NCBI RefSeq assembly: GCF_024464595.1
Contig: NZ_JANHAW010000001.1
Span: 124,001-188,000 of the forward strand
Reading direction: 5' to 3'
Length of the DNA stretch: 64,000 bases
Origin: Halobellus litoreus
Lineage (GTDB): Archaea; Halobacteriota; Halobacteria; Halobacteriales; Haloferacaceae
This document shows positions 17,216 through 26,033 of the stretch, in pieces. The position numbers and the translations under genes are program-made. The notes under the pieces are model-generated. The model was not told the origin of the DNA. It worked only from the letters and a program-made list of their open reading frames with translations, and searched no databases. Numbering within the stretch: position 1 is the stretch's first letter; every line of letters begins with the position of its first letter.

Positions 17216-18208
17216 TCACTGGCCCGGGAACAGCAGCATCCGGCCGACGATGTACACGAAGTAGAGCCCGATCAGCGTCACTCCAACGTGACGAGTGAGT
17301 ATCCCGTCCTTGTAGCGGACGTAGAGCAGGAGGCCGACGGCGGCGACGATCTTGAACGGGAGGTCCCAGACGACGACCGAGACGGGGACGTGATACGTGG
17401 AGATGACGCCGCCGAGACCGAACCCGATCAGGGGGTTGACGATGTTGCTCCCGATCAGCGTCCCCACGGCGATGATCGGGGTCTTCCGCCGGATTCCGTC
17501 CAGAACCGTACTCAGCTCCGGGAACGAGGCGGCGATCCCGAGCGTGAGGACGCCGACCATCGATCCGCCGAGCAGCACGCCGGCGACGACGTCCTGAATC
17601 ACCGCCAGAAGGATCGACGCGCTGAGGAGGACGAGTCCCAGCATACTCACGGCGACCGTCGAGTCCCTCGCGACGTTCGTACTCGGCGCGCCCTGTGCCG
17701 GAATCCCCTGCCGACGGAGGTACCCGAAGCCGAGGTAGACGCCGAACCCGACGAGCAGAATCGCCCCGTCGATCCGGGAGACGGTCCCGTCCCAGGACAG
17801 CGCCAGCGTGAGGACGAGCCCCACGATCATCGGGACGAAGGTGTCGGTCAGGAGCCGGTTCGAGAGTTCGATCCGACCGAACCCGAGCAGGAGGATGGCG
17901 AACAGCAGGAACTGCTGGGTCGTCGACGAGCCCATATTCCCGCCCAGGACGACGGCCGAGGTCGTCCGATAGTCGAGCGCGCCCGAGACGATGCCAGCGG
18001 AAGCGGTGACGTGCGCACTGAGCTCAGGGAGGCTGGTACCGATCGCGACGACCGTCAGTCCGATGAGTACCTCCGGCACGTCGTACCGTCTCGCGAGTCC
18101 GAGCAGCGCGTCGATAGCTCGCTGCGCCCCGGTGACGAGCGCGTAGAGCGCGACCGCTCCAACCGCCAGTTCAGACAGGAGAAGCGGATCGATGTCGGGG
18201 ACGACCAT
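17216..18208 (-). CDS. Na+/Ca2+ exchanger superfamily (YrbG-like) antiporter
   Basis: A 330-aa protein with about 10 helices in two inverted halves. Each half has the alpha-repeat: VAIGTSLPELSAHVTASAG in the first and IAASFPELSTVLDG in the second, with GGNMGSSTTQQF and IGSNIVNPLIGFG following. These acidic residues line the cation site in CaCA proteins. It is expected to extrude Ca2+ in exchange for Na+ or H+; haloarchaea often carry several. A small zinc-finger protein gene ends six bases upstream, so the two are probably co-transcribed. Confidence 0.88.
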   Translation of the reverse strand: MVVPDIDPLLLSELAVGAVALYALVTGAQRAIDALLGLARRYDVPEVLIGLTVVAIGTSLPELSAHVTASAGIVSGALDYRTTSAVVLGGNMGSSTTQQFLLFAILLLGFGRIELSNRLLTDTFVPMIVGLVLTLALSWDGTVSRIDGAILLVGFGVYLGFGYLRRQGIPAQGAPSTNVARDSTVAVSMLGLVLLSASILLAVIQDVVAGVLLGGSMVGVLTLGIAASFPELSTVLDGIRRKTPIIAVGTLIGSNIVNPLIGFGLGGVISTYHVPVSVVVWDLPFKIVAAVGLLLYVRYKDGILTRHVGVTLIGLYFVYIVGRMLLFPGQ

Positions 18209-18214
18209 CGCTGG

Positions 18215-18388
18215 CTACTTCGAGATGTCCGCGTCCGCCCACGGGACGCGGCGGTCCTCGTCGAGCGGTTCCTTCGTCCACGCGGTACATCGCTCGCAGT
18301 CCCAGATGCGGTGGACCGTCCCGTCGACGGCCGTGACACCGATCGAGGCCCACACGTGTTCGGGGCAGTCGGCAGGGTCCAGCAACAT
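18215..18388 (-). CDS. Small zinc-finger-like protein
   Basis: A 57-aa protein starting MLLDPADCPEHVW. Cys8 and His11 (CPEH) together with CERC near residue 35 could bind one zinc ion. Haloarchaea encode many proteins of this size with paired CxxC/CPxx motifs, mostly uncharacterised. A 26-residue longer start exists but adds non-acidic sequence. It lies six bases ahead of the exchanger gene. Confidence 0.7.
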   Translation of the reverse strand: MLLDPADCPEHVWASIGVTAVDGTVHRIWDCERCTAWTKEPLDEDRRVPWADADISK

Positions 18389-18597
18389 ACGACTGAGTCC
18401 ACTGGCACCGACAAAAATCTGCTTCCGCTCCGACAGAAGAGGGTAGACTCCGGGAGCGCTCGCCACCGCGCCGCGACGTAGCGATCCCCTTCTCCGGGCT
18501 CCCGAGTCGACGTCCCCTTCCCTCCGCGAGAGCTTCCGGGTCGGCCCCGTCGCTCGAACCGCTCGATAGCCTCGTCCGACGACCGTCTGACGCGTCG

Positions 18598-18604
18598 TTT
18601 ATTA
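18598..18604 (+). promoter_or_regulatory. TATA box of the bactofilin gene
   Basis: TTTATTA is centred 27 bases upstream of the GTG at 18628, which fits a leaderless mRNA starting at that codon and rules against the GTG at 18613. Confidence 0.55.
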
Positions 18605-18627
18605 CGCCGCACGTGTTGCTCCGGAGT

Positions 18628-19479
18628 GTGGCACTCGGTCAGGACCGACTCGACGCCTTGGAGATCCCCGACGGGACGACCGTCGAGGAACACGACCTCG
18701 TGACCGACGGGGACATCGTCGTCGGCGGGCAGAGCACCGTCGAGTTCGGCGTCCGCGGGCGGAACGTCCTCGCCGGCGAGCGCGTCACCTTCGGCGGCGA
18801 CATCGAGGCCGAGGGCGACTGTCGCCTCGACGTCTGGTGCGACGTCGCCGGCAACGTCCTCGTCGGCGAGGACGCCTACCTCGGCGAGCGCGTCCACATC
18901 GGCGGTCGGCTGATGGTCTCCGGAGACCTGGACATCGGCGACGACGTCGACATCGAGGAGGGCTTCGAGGCCAACGGCTGGATCGTCATCCGCAATCCGG
19001 TGCCGACGCTTGTCTTCTACTTCGTCGTCCTCTCGCAACTGCTCCACCTCGGCGAGAACGAGAGCGCCGAAGAACTCGCGAACGCGCTCTCCGGGGAGAG
19101 CGAGGACGACCCGCTCGTGATCCCGCGCGGATCGACCGTCTCCGACGACGCCTGGCAGGCCTCGACGCCCGCGACGATCGGCGACGAGTGTCGGCTCCAT
19201 GGCAACGTCCGCGCGGAGACGGTCACGGTCGGTCGGGAAAATAACATCTTCGGCAGCCTCCGGGCCCGCGGCGACGTCGCGGTCGGCGAGGGGACGCGCG
19301 TGCACGGCGACGTGACGACCCGGGACGGCACCGTCACCATCGCCGACGGGGCCGAGATCCTCGGCGACGTCTCCTGTGCGGATCTGGAACTCCACGACGA
19401 CGCCGACGTCCAGGGGACGATCCGGGCCTCGGGCGATATGCGGCTGATTCGCTCGAAAGCGAGCCGCGAAGCCGAATGA
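18628..19479 (+). CDS. Bactofilin/halofilin-type polymer-forming cytoskeletal protein
   Basis: A 283-aa protein made of short beta-solenoid turns (VTDGDIVVGGQSTVEFGV, GERVHIGGRLMVSGDL, RGDVAVGEGTRVHGDV). Residues about 125-145 are hydrophobic (PVPTLVFYFVVLSQLL) and split the solenoid into two halves, which suggests membrane attachment. Bactofilins self-assemble into filaments; in haloarchaea related halofilins affect cell shape. The GTG at 18628 is chosen from the TATA position and from the start MALGQDRLDALEIPDGTTVE. The DUF4349 lipoprotein gene follows 99 bp later. Confidence 0.85.
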   Translation: MALGQDRLDALEIPDGTTVEEHDLVTDGDIVVGGQSTVEFGVRGRNVLAGERVTFGGDIEAEGDCRLDVWCDVAGNVLVGEDAYLGERVHIGGRLMVSGDLDIGDDVDIEEGFEANGWIVIRNPVPTLVFYFVVLSQLLHLGENESAEELANALSGESEDDPLVIPRGSTVSDDAWQASTPATIGDECRLHGNVRAETVTVGRENNIFGSLRARGDVAVGEGTRVHGDVTTRDGTVTIADGAEILGDVSCADLELHDDADVQGTIRASGDMRLIRSKASREAE

Positions 19480-19555
19480 GCGCCGCGTGACGGGTGCTGC
19501 GCTGCCTCCGCTGTAACTCAAAGACCCCTTTGTGTCACCGGCGCGTCTTTCCGTC

Positions 19556-19574
19556 CCTCTCCTGTAGGGAGAGG
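19556..19574 (+). promoter_or_regulatory. 5' hairpin covering the ribosome binding site of the DUF4349 gene
   Basis: CCTCTCC-TGTAG-GGAGAGG forms a perfect seven-bp stem ending five bases before the ATG at 19579. The right arm is the only good Shine-Dalgarno match, so folding would hide it. This is structure seen in the sequence; regulation by it is inference. Confidence 0.4.
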
Positions 19575-19578
19575 CGAG

Positions 19579-20508
19579 ATGGTATCGAGACGTACACTCG
19601 GACTCGTCGCGGTGGTCGCACTCGTCGCAATCGCCGGGTGCGGGGCCACCGGCAGCGGCGGGGGTGACGGCGGGGGCGCCGGCAGCTACGAACAGGCGAC
19701 TGGCGTCGAGGCCGACCGGGCGGCACAGGCCACCGGGACGCCCGCGCCGGAGGCGGCGAACGGCGGTGACGGCGGCGGCGACGCGTCGGGCGACGTCGTC
19801 AACACGAACGGACGCGCGATCATCCGGACCGGCACCGTCGCCGTCGAGGTCGAGAACTTCGAGTCGGCCCGGTCGGACCTCACCGCGGCCGTCGAGGGCT
19901 ACGGCGGCTACGTCAGCGACAGCCGACAGGACCGCAGACAGATCGGTAACGAGACGTGGGTGCGCGGCGAGTTAGTGCTGCGCGTTCCGAGGGAGGACTT
20001 CGACGCGCTCGTCAACGACACCCGCGGCCTCGGCGAGGTCCAGTCGATCGAGGTGAACTCCCGGGACGTGACCGACCAACTCGTCGACATCGAGGCGCGA
20101 CTGGAGAACCTTCGCGCCGAACGCGACCGCCTGCGGGAACTCTACGACCAAGCGAACACCACGGAGGACGTCCTGGCGGTCCAGCGGGAACTCTCGGACG
20201 TGCAGGGGGAAATCGAGCGACTGGAAGCCAGACAGCAGTCGCTTCAGGACCAGGTCGCCTACTCGACGCTGACGGTTCGGCTCGAAGAGCCGCGGCCGAC
20301 GCCGAACCGGGTCGCCCCGGACCGCTGGTACGACACGCCGGTGCTGTCGGCGTTTATGCAGTCGGTCGACGGGGTCGTCGTCGTCGCGCGGGCGGCCGTC
20401 GTCGGCTTCGCGTTCGCGCTGCCGTACCTCCTCGCGTTCTCGCTGCCGGTCCTCGTCGTGGGCGGCGTGCTCTGGCGGGTGGCAGTTCGGTTCAGAACGG
20501 AGTCGTGA
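19579..20508 (+). CDS. DUF4349 lipoprotein
   Basis: A 309-aa surface protein. The N-terminus has a hydrophobic signal and the lipobox AIAGC (Cys near residue 22). A Gly-rich linker follows, then a beta-rich domain (IIRTGTVAVEVENFESARSD), a coiled coil at about residues 165-225 (DIEARLENLRAERDRLRELY), and one C-terminal membrane helix followed by a short basic tail. This order is the DUF4349 family's. The function is unknown; it is anchored at both ends and probably bridges envelope and membrane. The position after a bactofilin suggests a role in the cell envelope. Confidence 0.85.
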   Translation: MVSRRTLGLVAVVALVAIAGCGATGSGGGDGGGAGSYEQATGVEADRAAQATGTPAPEAANGGDGGGDASGDVVNTNGRAIIRTGTVAVEVENFESARSDLTAAVEGYGGYVSDSRQDRRQIGNETWVRGELVLRVPREDFDALVNDTRGLGEVQSIEVNSRDVTDQLVDIEARLENLRAERDRLRELYDQANTTEDVLAVQRELSDVQGEIERLEARQQSLQDQVAYSTLTVRLEEPRPTPNRVAPDRWYDTPVLSAFMQSVDGVVVVARAAVVGFAFALPYLLAFSLPVLVVGGVLWRVAVRFRTES

Positions 20509-20535
20509 CTCAAAGAGAACGGCGCTTCGGACTCG

Positions 20536-21273
20536 CTATTCGTCGTCTGCGGACTCGCCGGTGCTGACGGTCACCTGCGCCTCGCGGAGCACCGTGCCGG
20601 CCATCTCGTAGCCAGGCCGATACACTTCGACGACCGTCCCCTCGGGTCGCTCGTCGTCGACGCGCATCAGTACCTCGTGACGGGTCGGATCGACGTCCGT
20701 GCCCGGGTCCGGATCGATGGGATCGACGTTTTCCTCCTCCAGCACGCGGTCGAACTCCTCGAGCGTCGACTCGATTCCCGGTCGAATGTCGGCGCCCTCG
20801 TCCTGGTCGAGCGCGCGAACGAGGTTGTCTCGAACGCTCACGACCCGACTGACGAAATCCTCGGTCGCCCGCTCTCGGATCTCGTCCTGTCGCTTCTTCG
20901 CGCGCTTCTTGTAGTTCTTGAAGTCCGCCTTCGAGCGCTTCAGCGCGGATTCGAGTTCCGCGATGCGGTCCTCGCGGGCGTCGAGTTCGGACGCCGCCGT
21001 CGCGAGCCGCGACTCCAGTTCCGACACGTCCGCGGCGAGGTCCTCGTCGTACTCGGCGACGCGGTCGGCAACGTCCGGCACGTCGGGTTCCGTGGACCCG
21101 CTTTTTTCCTCGCCCGCGGCCTCTCCCTCGGCGCTCGTCGAGTCGCGATCGGCTTCCGAGACGCCGTTTTCGACGGCAGCGTCCCTCCGTTCCTCGACGC
21201 TCTCGTCGCTCTCGACGTCTGCAGCCTCGGCTGACGCGGCCGCGGCAGTGCTCTCGGGGGACTCCTCGCTCAT
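20536..21273 (-). CDS. grpE: GrpE, nucleotide exchange factor of DnaK
   Basis: A 245-aa protein. Residues 1-90 are an acidic Ala/Glu/Ser-rich disordered extension, and residues 85-150 a long coiled coil (LAADVSELESRLATAASELD, then ALKRSKADFKNYKKRAKK). The compact beta domain ends with EGTVVEVYRPGYEMAGTVLR, as in GrpE. It releases ADP from DnaK in the cytoplasm. The start at 21273 is followed directly by the acidic leader; a longer frame adds Arg-rich sequence. dnaK and dnaJ are not in the window next to it. Confidence 0.93.
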   Translation of the reverse strand: MSEESPESTAAAASAEAADVESDESVEERRDAAVENGVSEADRDSTSAEGEAAGEEKSGSTEPDVPDVADRVAEYDEDLAADVSELESRLATAASELDAREDRIAELESALKRSKADFKNYKKRAKKRQDEIRERATEDFVSRVVSVRDNLVRALDQDEGADIRPGIESTLEEFDRVLEEENVDPIDPDPGTDVDPTRHEVLMRVDDERPEGTVVEVYRPGYEMAGTVLREAQVTVSTGESADDE

Positions 21274-21454
21274 ACCTGCAGGGAGTGGGCGACGAGCCTT
21301 AAGGCTGTAGAAACGACACCGGGCGGTTCGCGGCGTCGGCGACGCGGGCACGAGGAGGGTGCTGGCAAAGAGGCCATCGACCAGATTTCGGGTGCGACCG
21401 AAGGTGTCGTCGACGCGTCCCGATCAGGGGAGACCGGCCCTGGCGGGACCGCAG

Positions 21455-22198
21455 TTACTGATACATCCCGATGGGCCGCGCCTGCGTGCTCTCCTCCTCG
21501 CTGGCCTCCTGCATCCGCTTCGCGAGGCGTTCCTTGGCCTCACGGATCTGTTCGGCGCGGTCGACCAGGTCATCGACGGGGACCTCGACGTCGGTGAGGG
21601 GTTCGATTCCCTCCTTGATCAGGACCCGTGCGGCCTCCGGGTCGGGGAACCGCGGGTCCGACTCGACGACCAACCCGACGGCCGTTCGCCCGTCCTCGAC
21701 GGCGGTGTTCAGCAGCACGCCCGTCGGGCCGGAGACGAGTCCCGTCTCGCTCGGGGCGAGGATCCCGACGTCGGCGACGAGGTCGACGCCCCCCGCGACG
21801 CCCAGGCCGTACAGCGACGGCGCGTCGTCGCTCTTCTCCGTGGGGATACCCGAGAGATAGATCGGCGTCACCCCGTTCTCGTCGAACCACCCGTCGAGGC
21901 AGTCCGCCAGTTCCGAGGCGGCCGCGGGCTGAACCGGGACGTCGCTCTGGAGGACGAGCAGGTCCCGGTCCTCGTCGGCGTAGAGTCTGACCGGCGGCTG
22001 GAGTTTCGCGTCGTTCTCCTGGTAGACCGCGACCTTCGGGAGGGCGTCGCAGTAGACGTTGCCGTAGTGAGTCATCTCGAACTCCTCGGCGAGGTGGTCG
22101 GCGGCGATCTTGCCGACGAGTCCGACCCCGGGGAACCCCTCGACGAGCGACGGATTCGACAGCGACACGTCGTCTGCGAGCACGGAGATTCGCGCCAT
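21455..22198 (-). CDS. PAC2 family protein (proteasome assembly chaperone-like)
   Basis: A 247-aa protein. The segment NPSLVEGFPGVGLVGKIAADH is the PAC2 signature, followed by PLYLSGIPT-like (PIYLSGIPTEKSDD) and GPTGVLLNTAVEDGR. The C-terminal 50 residues form a charged helix (DRAEQIREAKERLAKRMQEA). Relatives assist 20S proteasome assembly in eukaryotes; archaeal members with a C-terminal HbYX-like end can bind the proteasome, but this one ends in PIGMYQ and has no exact HbYX. The ATG at 22198 is chosen because the longer frame adds a non-acidic leader. Confidence 0.85.
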   Translation of the reverse strand: MARISVLADDVSLSNPSLVEGFPGVGLVGKIAADHLAEEFEMTHYGNVYCDALPKVAVYQENDAKLQPPVRLYADEDRDLLVLQSDVPVQPAAASELADCLDGWFDENGVTPIYLSGIPTEKSDDAPSLYGLGVAGGVDLVADVGILAPSETGLVSGPTGVLLNTAVEDGRTAVGLVVESDPRFPDPEAARVLIKEGIEPLTDVEVPVDDLVDRAEQIREAKERLAKRMQEASEEESTQARPIGMYQ

Positions 22199-22305
22199 GA
22201 CCGCCGGTACGACGGGACCGGTGGTAAAACTGCGGGGGGCGGTGGAGGGTGTGTGCCACTGAGACATGAAAAGCGCTTTGTGAACTCGTCACGCTACCCC
22301 CTCCC

Positions 22306-22581
22306 GTGCCCGAAGAACTCCCAGAGCCGAAACGGTTCGACGGCGGAGAGGTACTCGAAGTGGCTGTCGATGGGAAGACGGTCGCCCGAATCGAAGAGGT
22401 CGGCGACATCTCGACGTCTCCCGCGGACGAGGCAGCGCTGATCGCCGTCTACGAGGCCATCATCGAGAACAAACGCCCCGCCGATCCGGACTCGGAAATG
22501 GACGCCGAGACGATCCTCGAGAAGGCCGATCCGGACATTGAAGTCTCCGACACGGAGGAGCGCGAAGAGTTCTCCGGGTAG
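22306..22581 (+). CDS. Small acidic protein, unknown
   Basis: A 91-aa protein with a GTG start (22306) and typical haloarchaeal acidity. A beta-rich half (GGEVLEVAVDGKTVARIEEV) is followed by a helix (ADEAALIAVYEAIIENK) and an acidic tail (ADPDIEVSDTEEREEF). I do not recognise the family. It is divergent from the PAC2 gene, 107 bp apart. Confidence 0.65.
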   Translation: MPEELPEPKRFDGGEVLEVAVDGKTVARIEEVGDISTSPADEAALIAVYEAIIENKRPADPDSEMDAETILEKADPDIEVSDTEEREEFSG

Positions 22582-22715
22582 CGACCGGCGGTTCCGACGG
22601 TCGACAACGGTTCGTCCGGTCGCCGACCTTCCGAGCCCGTTCCCCCCGTCCTCGACACGCGGGACCGACACGTCGAACCGACACCCACAAGCGGGCGCGG
22701 CGAATCCAACTCCCT

Positions 22716-23654
22716 ATGCAACCACTGGAGCGGTACGCGTCGCTCCTCGACGACTACGACGCGTTCCGCACGGCGTGCGAGCGGCCGCTGCCGTCGGTCG
22801 TCCGCGTCAACACCCTGAAGGCGTCGATCGAGCGCGCCCGCGACGCGCTCGACGCCGAGGGCGTCGCCTACGAAGCGACCGACTGGCACCCCGGCGTGCT
22901 CCGACTCGACGAGCGCGGCCCGGGGACCTCCTGGCCGTACTTCCACGGCTGGCTCCACGGCCAGGAGGAGGTCTCCGCGCTCCCGGCGCTGGCGCTCGAC
23001 CCCCAACCGGGCGAGGTCGTCTGGGACGCCTGCGCCGCTCCGGGCAGCAAGACCACGCAGATCGCGGATCTGATGGACGATACGGGCGTCCTCGTCGGCA
23101 ACGACAACAATCTCGGGCGACTCTCGGCGCTGCGGCACAACGCCGAGCGCCTGGGCATCACGAACCTCGCCGTGACGAACCAGGACGCGCGCAACTTCTC
23201 GTTCAAGCCGTTCGGCGACCGCACCGAGGACGAAAAGCGGATCGAGGCGTTCGACCGCGCGCTCGTCGACGCGCCCTGCTCCTGTGAGGGCACGATCCGG
23301 AAGAACCCCGACGCCTTAGCGCGGTGGTCGATGGAGCACGTCAAGGGGATCGTGGGGATTCAGAAGGGGATCCTCCGGCGCGCGATCCAAGCCACTCGAC
23401 CGGGAGGCACTGTCGTCTACTCCACGTGCACGTTCGCCCCGGAAGAGAACGAAGCCGTTCTCGATCACGCCCTCGACGAGGCGAACTGCGAGATCGTCGA
23501 GTGGGACGCGCCCGAGGGCTTCGAGACCGATCCCGGTATTACGGAGTGGAACGGCGAGGAGTACGACTCCTCGGTCGAACTGGCACACCGCGTGTACCCG
23601 CACCGAAACGACACGGGCGGGTTCTTCTGCGCCAAGTTGGAGGTGACGGCATGA
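22716..23654 (+). CDS. RsmB/NOP family RNA (cytosine-5) methyltransferase
   Basis: A 312-aa enzyme using S-adenosylmethionine to methylate C5 of cytosine in rRNA or tRNA. Motif I is VVWDACAAPGSKTTQIADL, motif IV is RALVDAPCSCEGTIRKN, and motif VI with the catalytic Cys is VVYSTCTFAPEENEAV. All catalytic residues are present. The usual N-terminal and C-terminal RNA-binding extensions are short or absent. The next gene overlaps by ATGA and may supply the missing RNA-binding part. It is preceded by 134 bp of non-coding sequence. Confidence 0.92.
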   Translation: MQPLERYASLLDDYDAFRTACERPLPSVVRVNTLKASIERARDALDAEGVAYEATDWHPGVLRLDERGPGTSWPYFHGWLHGQEEVSALPALALDPQPGEVVWDACAAPGSKTTQIADLMDDTGVLVGNDNNLGRLSALRHNAERLGITNLAVTNQDARNFSFKPFGDRTEDEKRIEAFDRALVDAPCSCEGTIRKNPDALARWSMEHVKGIVGIQKGILRRAIQATRPGGTVVYSTCTFAPEENEAVLDHALDEANCEIVEWDAPEGFETDPGITEWNGEEYDSSVELAHRVYPHRNDTGGFFCAKLEVTA

Positions 23655-24205
23655 CGGACGCGAACGACAGCGATGCGGGGACGAATGACGCGACCCCGCC
23701 GGAGAACGACGGCCAGCGGTTCGACCGCCTGCCGGCGACCGCCGCCGAGCGCGTCGTTCCCGGCCGGCCTACCCGTGAGGAGGTCGTCGGCTGGTGGGAG
23801 CAGCGGTACGGCGTCCCGCCCGAAACGTGGGAGGGCCACACGTTCTGGGAGAAAGGAAACGGGAAGCTGTGGGCGTTCGCCGCCGACGTCGTCTCGCCGA
23901 TCGCGGTCGAGGGGCTCGGCCTCCGAATCCTGCGCACCCGACAGGAGCACTGGAAGCCCTCGACGAACGCCGTCCAGCGCTTCGCGACGGAGGCGACGAA
24001 GAACGTCGTCGTGCTCGACGGCGACGAAGCGACACGGTTCGCGAAGGGCGAGGACCAAGAGCTCCCGCGCTGGGACGGCGACTGGGGGTACGTCGTCGCC
24101 GCTCACGAGATCGCCGGTGCCGTGGAACCGATCGGCGTCGGCCTGTACCTCCACGGCGAACTCCGCTCGACGGTCCCGAAGGGGCGTCGCGAGGACCTGT
24201 CGTAG
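23651..24205 (+). CDS. PUA-like partner protein of the RsmB-type methyltransferase (DUF7122-like)
   Basis: A 184-aa protein starting in the stop codon of the methyltransferase gene (ATGA), so the two should be translationally coupled. After an acidic 35-residue leader it has WWEQRYGVPPETWEGHTFWE, then GLGLRILRTRQEHWKPSTNA and an end with GVGLYLHGELRSTVPKGRRE. This resembles the PUA-like C-terminal region of RsmF/NOL1-type methyltransferases. I infer a detached RNA-binding subunit; the family name is from memory and less certain. Confidence 0.75.
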   Translation: MTDANDSDAGTNDATPPENDGQRFDRLPATAAERVVPGRPTREEVVGWWEQRYGVPPETWEGHTFWEKGNGKLWAFAADVVSPIAVEGLGLRILRTRQEHWKPSTNAVQRFATEATKNVVVLDGDEATRFAKGEDQELPRWDGDWGYVVAAHEIAGAVEPIGVGLYLHGELRSTVPKGRREDLS

Positions 24206-24252
24206 GTCCGTCGCGGGCCCTCGTCTGATTCCGTCCGCCGGTTCCGTCCGAC

Positions 24253-25923
24253 TCACTTCTCCTCGACGGTCCCGCCGGAGAGTCCGTCCCACGCGACGCG
24301 GTACCCCAGCCGCGAGAGTACCGCGGAGGCGTCGTCGACGCCGTGGTCGTCCAGCACCGCTTCGGCGTCCGAGAACGACATCCCGGCGTCGATCTCGGCG
24401 TCGAGCGCGTCGAGCACCCCGGGGCGGAGTAGTGTCCCGCCGATGCGCTCGTGGTCGGGGAACGTCACCGAATCGAGCGCGTCGACGCTCACGCCGCGCT
24501 CGGCCGCCAACGCGTCGCGGTCGATCACGTCGGCGTCGGGAACGATCTCTGCGGGGAGCGACGCGGCGGCCGCCTCGACCAGGTCGGACTCGTACGCTCG
24601 CAACGCGTCGACGACGTCTTTCACCCGGACGCGTCCGGAGTAGGTGACGACGCGGTGATCGAGGGACTCGATCTCCTCGCCGACGCCCAGCGACTCGTCG
24701 ACCGCGACGAGCAGTTCCACGTCGTCGGCGACGCTCCCGAACTGGTCGAGTTTCTTCTCGACGTACTCGGGCGTCCAGAAGCCCATCACCTCGAAGTACA
24801 CGCGGAACGGCGTCGCAGTCCTTCCGGTGTCGGCAATGTCTCCGTCGCCTTCCGTCGATTCCCGCTCGCCCGATTTCCGCGAGCCGGCCGGCCGGTAGTC
24901 GAACGCGAAGTCGGGGATCATCGCCCGCGCGCCCGCGGCGAGTGCTTCGGGCTCTCTGGACAGTTCCCAGTCGAGATCGAGGTTCGCAAAGCGGGCGGCG
25001 AAGTCGGCCTCGACGCCGCTATCGTAGGTGGGCGCTGCGACCGGTTCGACGTCCGGGACCGAGACGTCGTCGGGGCCGAGGTGCAACTCGCGATCGGTCC
25101 CGCGGTCGTCGATCGTCGCCGACAGCGACCACTCGGCGGTGGCCGCGACGCTCCGGAGCAGCCGGGCGAACGCGGTCCCGTACCGGCGCGTCCGCCGGAA
25201 CAGTGCGTCGGGGCCGGTGACGATCAGGATCCGCTCTTCGGCCTGATCGGCGTCGTGTGCCTCGGCCGCCGCCACGTCGTCGCCCGCGCCGCCGACATCG
25301 CCCGCACCGCCGACGCCGTCCGAGCCGACGCCACGACGCCGAATCTCGTACAGCAGTCCGAGCCGCTTGACCGCCGAGACGAGCCGCTTCGGGTCCGAAC
25401 TCCGGATCCGGACCTCTGTCGCGTCAAACAGCGCGGTCTGCGCCAGCGAGAGGTTGTACTGCTCGACGAGTTCGTCGGGTCCCCAGCGGGGATCGAACGA
25501 CGACAGGACCTCGTTGACGTCGCGGTCGGCGTACAGCGACCGCTCGACGTCCTCGCTCTCGGCCCCGAGGCGATCGGCCGCGGATTCGAGCGCCGCTCGG
25601 CGGTCCGTCTCGTCGACGACTCCCCCCACCGCCTCCGCGGACTCGAAGGCGACGCGTCGAACGCGTTCGGGCGGGAGCGGCGCGCGCGTCTCGAAGACCG
25701 CCTCCCGTTCGAGCAGCGCGGCGAACCCCCGGACGAGTTTGAAGTCGTCGGCCTCCCGCTCCAGGTCGTCGAGCGCGTCGTCGAGCCGGTGCCGCGGCTC
25801 TCCGACGTGTCCTTGGAACACGCCGACGACCCGCGCGGCGAGTGGCCGCTCCCCGCGCCCGGCGAACTGCGGGTGGTAGCCGCCCCCCGCGCGGGAGACG
25901 CGGAGGAGGTCCTTTCTCAGCAC
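24253..25923 (-). CDS. Bax1 nuclease (DUF790), partner of XPB helicase
   Basis: A 556-aa protein. The N-terminus MLRKDLLRVSRAGGGYHPQF is the typical DUF790 start. The frame is open a further 79 codons but that leader is Arg-rich and overlaps the neighbouring gene, so the GTG at 25921-25923 is chosen. The PD-(D/E)xK core is visible near residues 340-400: ARAMIPDFAFDY, then VYFEVMGFWTPEYVEKK, with an acidic insert of about 25 residues between them. Archaeal Bax1 is a structure-specific nuclease that works with XPB helicase in DNA repair. XPB lies 540 bp upstream on the same strand, beyond a lipoprotein gene on the other strand. Confidence 0.88.
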   Translation of the reverse strand: MLRKDLLRVSRAGGGYHPQFAGRGERPLAARVVGVFQGHVGEPRHRLDDALDDLEREADDFKLVRGFAALLEREAVFETRAPLPPERVRRVAFESAEAVGGVVDETDRRAALESAADRLGAESEDVERSLYADRDVNEVLSSFDPRWGPDELVEQYNLSLAQTALFDATEVRIRSSDPKRLVSAVKRLGLLYEIRRRGVGSDGVGGAGDVGGAGDDVAAAEAHDADQAEERILIVTGPDALFRRTRRYGTAFARLLRSVAATAEWSLSATIDDRGTDRELHLGPDDVSVPDVEPVAAPTYDSGVEADFAARFANLDLDWELSREPEALAAGARAMIPDFAFDYRPAGSRKSGERESTEGDGDIADTGRTATPFRVYFEVMGFWTPEYVEKKLDQFGSVADDVELLVAVDESLGVGEEIESLDHRVVTYSGRVRVKDVVDALRAYESDLVEAAAASLPAEIVPDADVIDRDALAAERGVSVDALDSVTFPDHERIGGTLLRPGVLDALDAEIDAGMSFSDAEAVLDDHGVDDASAVLSRLGYRVAWDGLSGGTVEEK

Positions 25924-26033
25924 GGCGGCGACTTCGGGGCGGCGGGTCAAGAGACTGCCGCCCTCGGGGTCGAGGACGCCGGACGCCGCAGCCACCGAAA
26001 GACCGATACCCGCGGCCGGCCCTCTGACGCACG

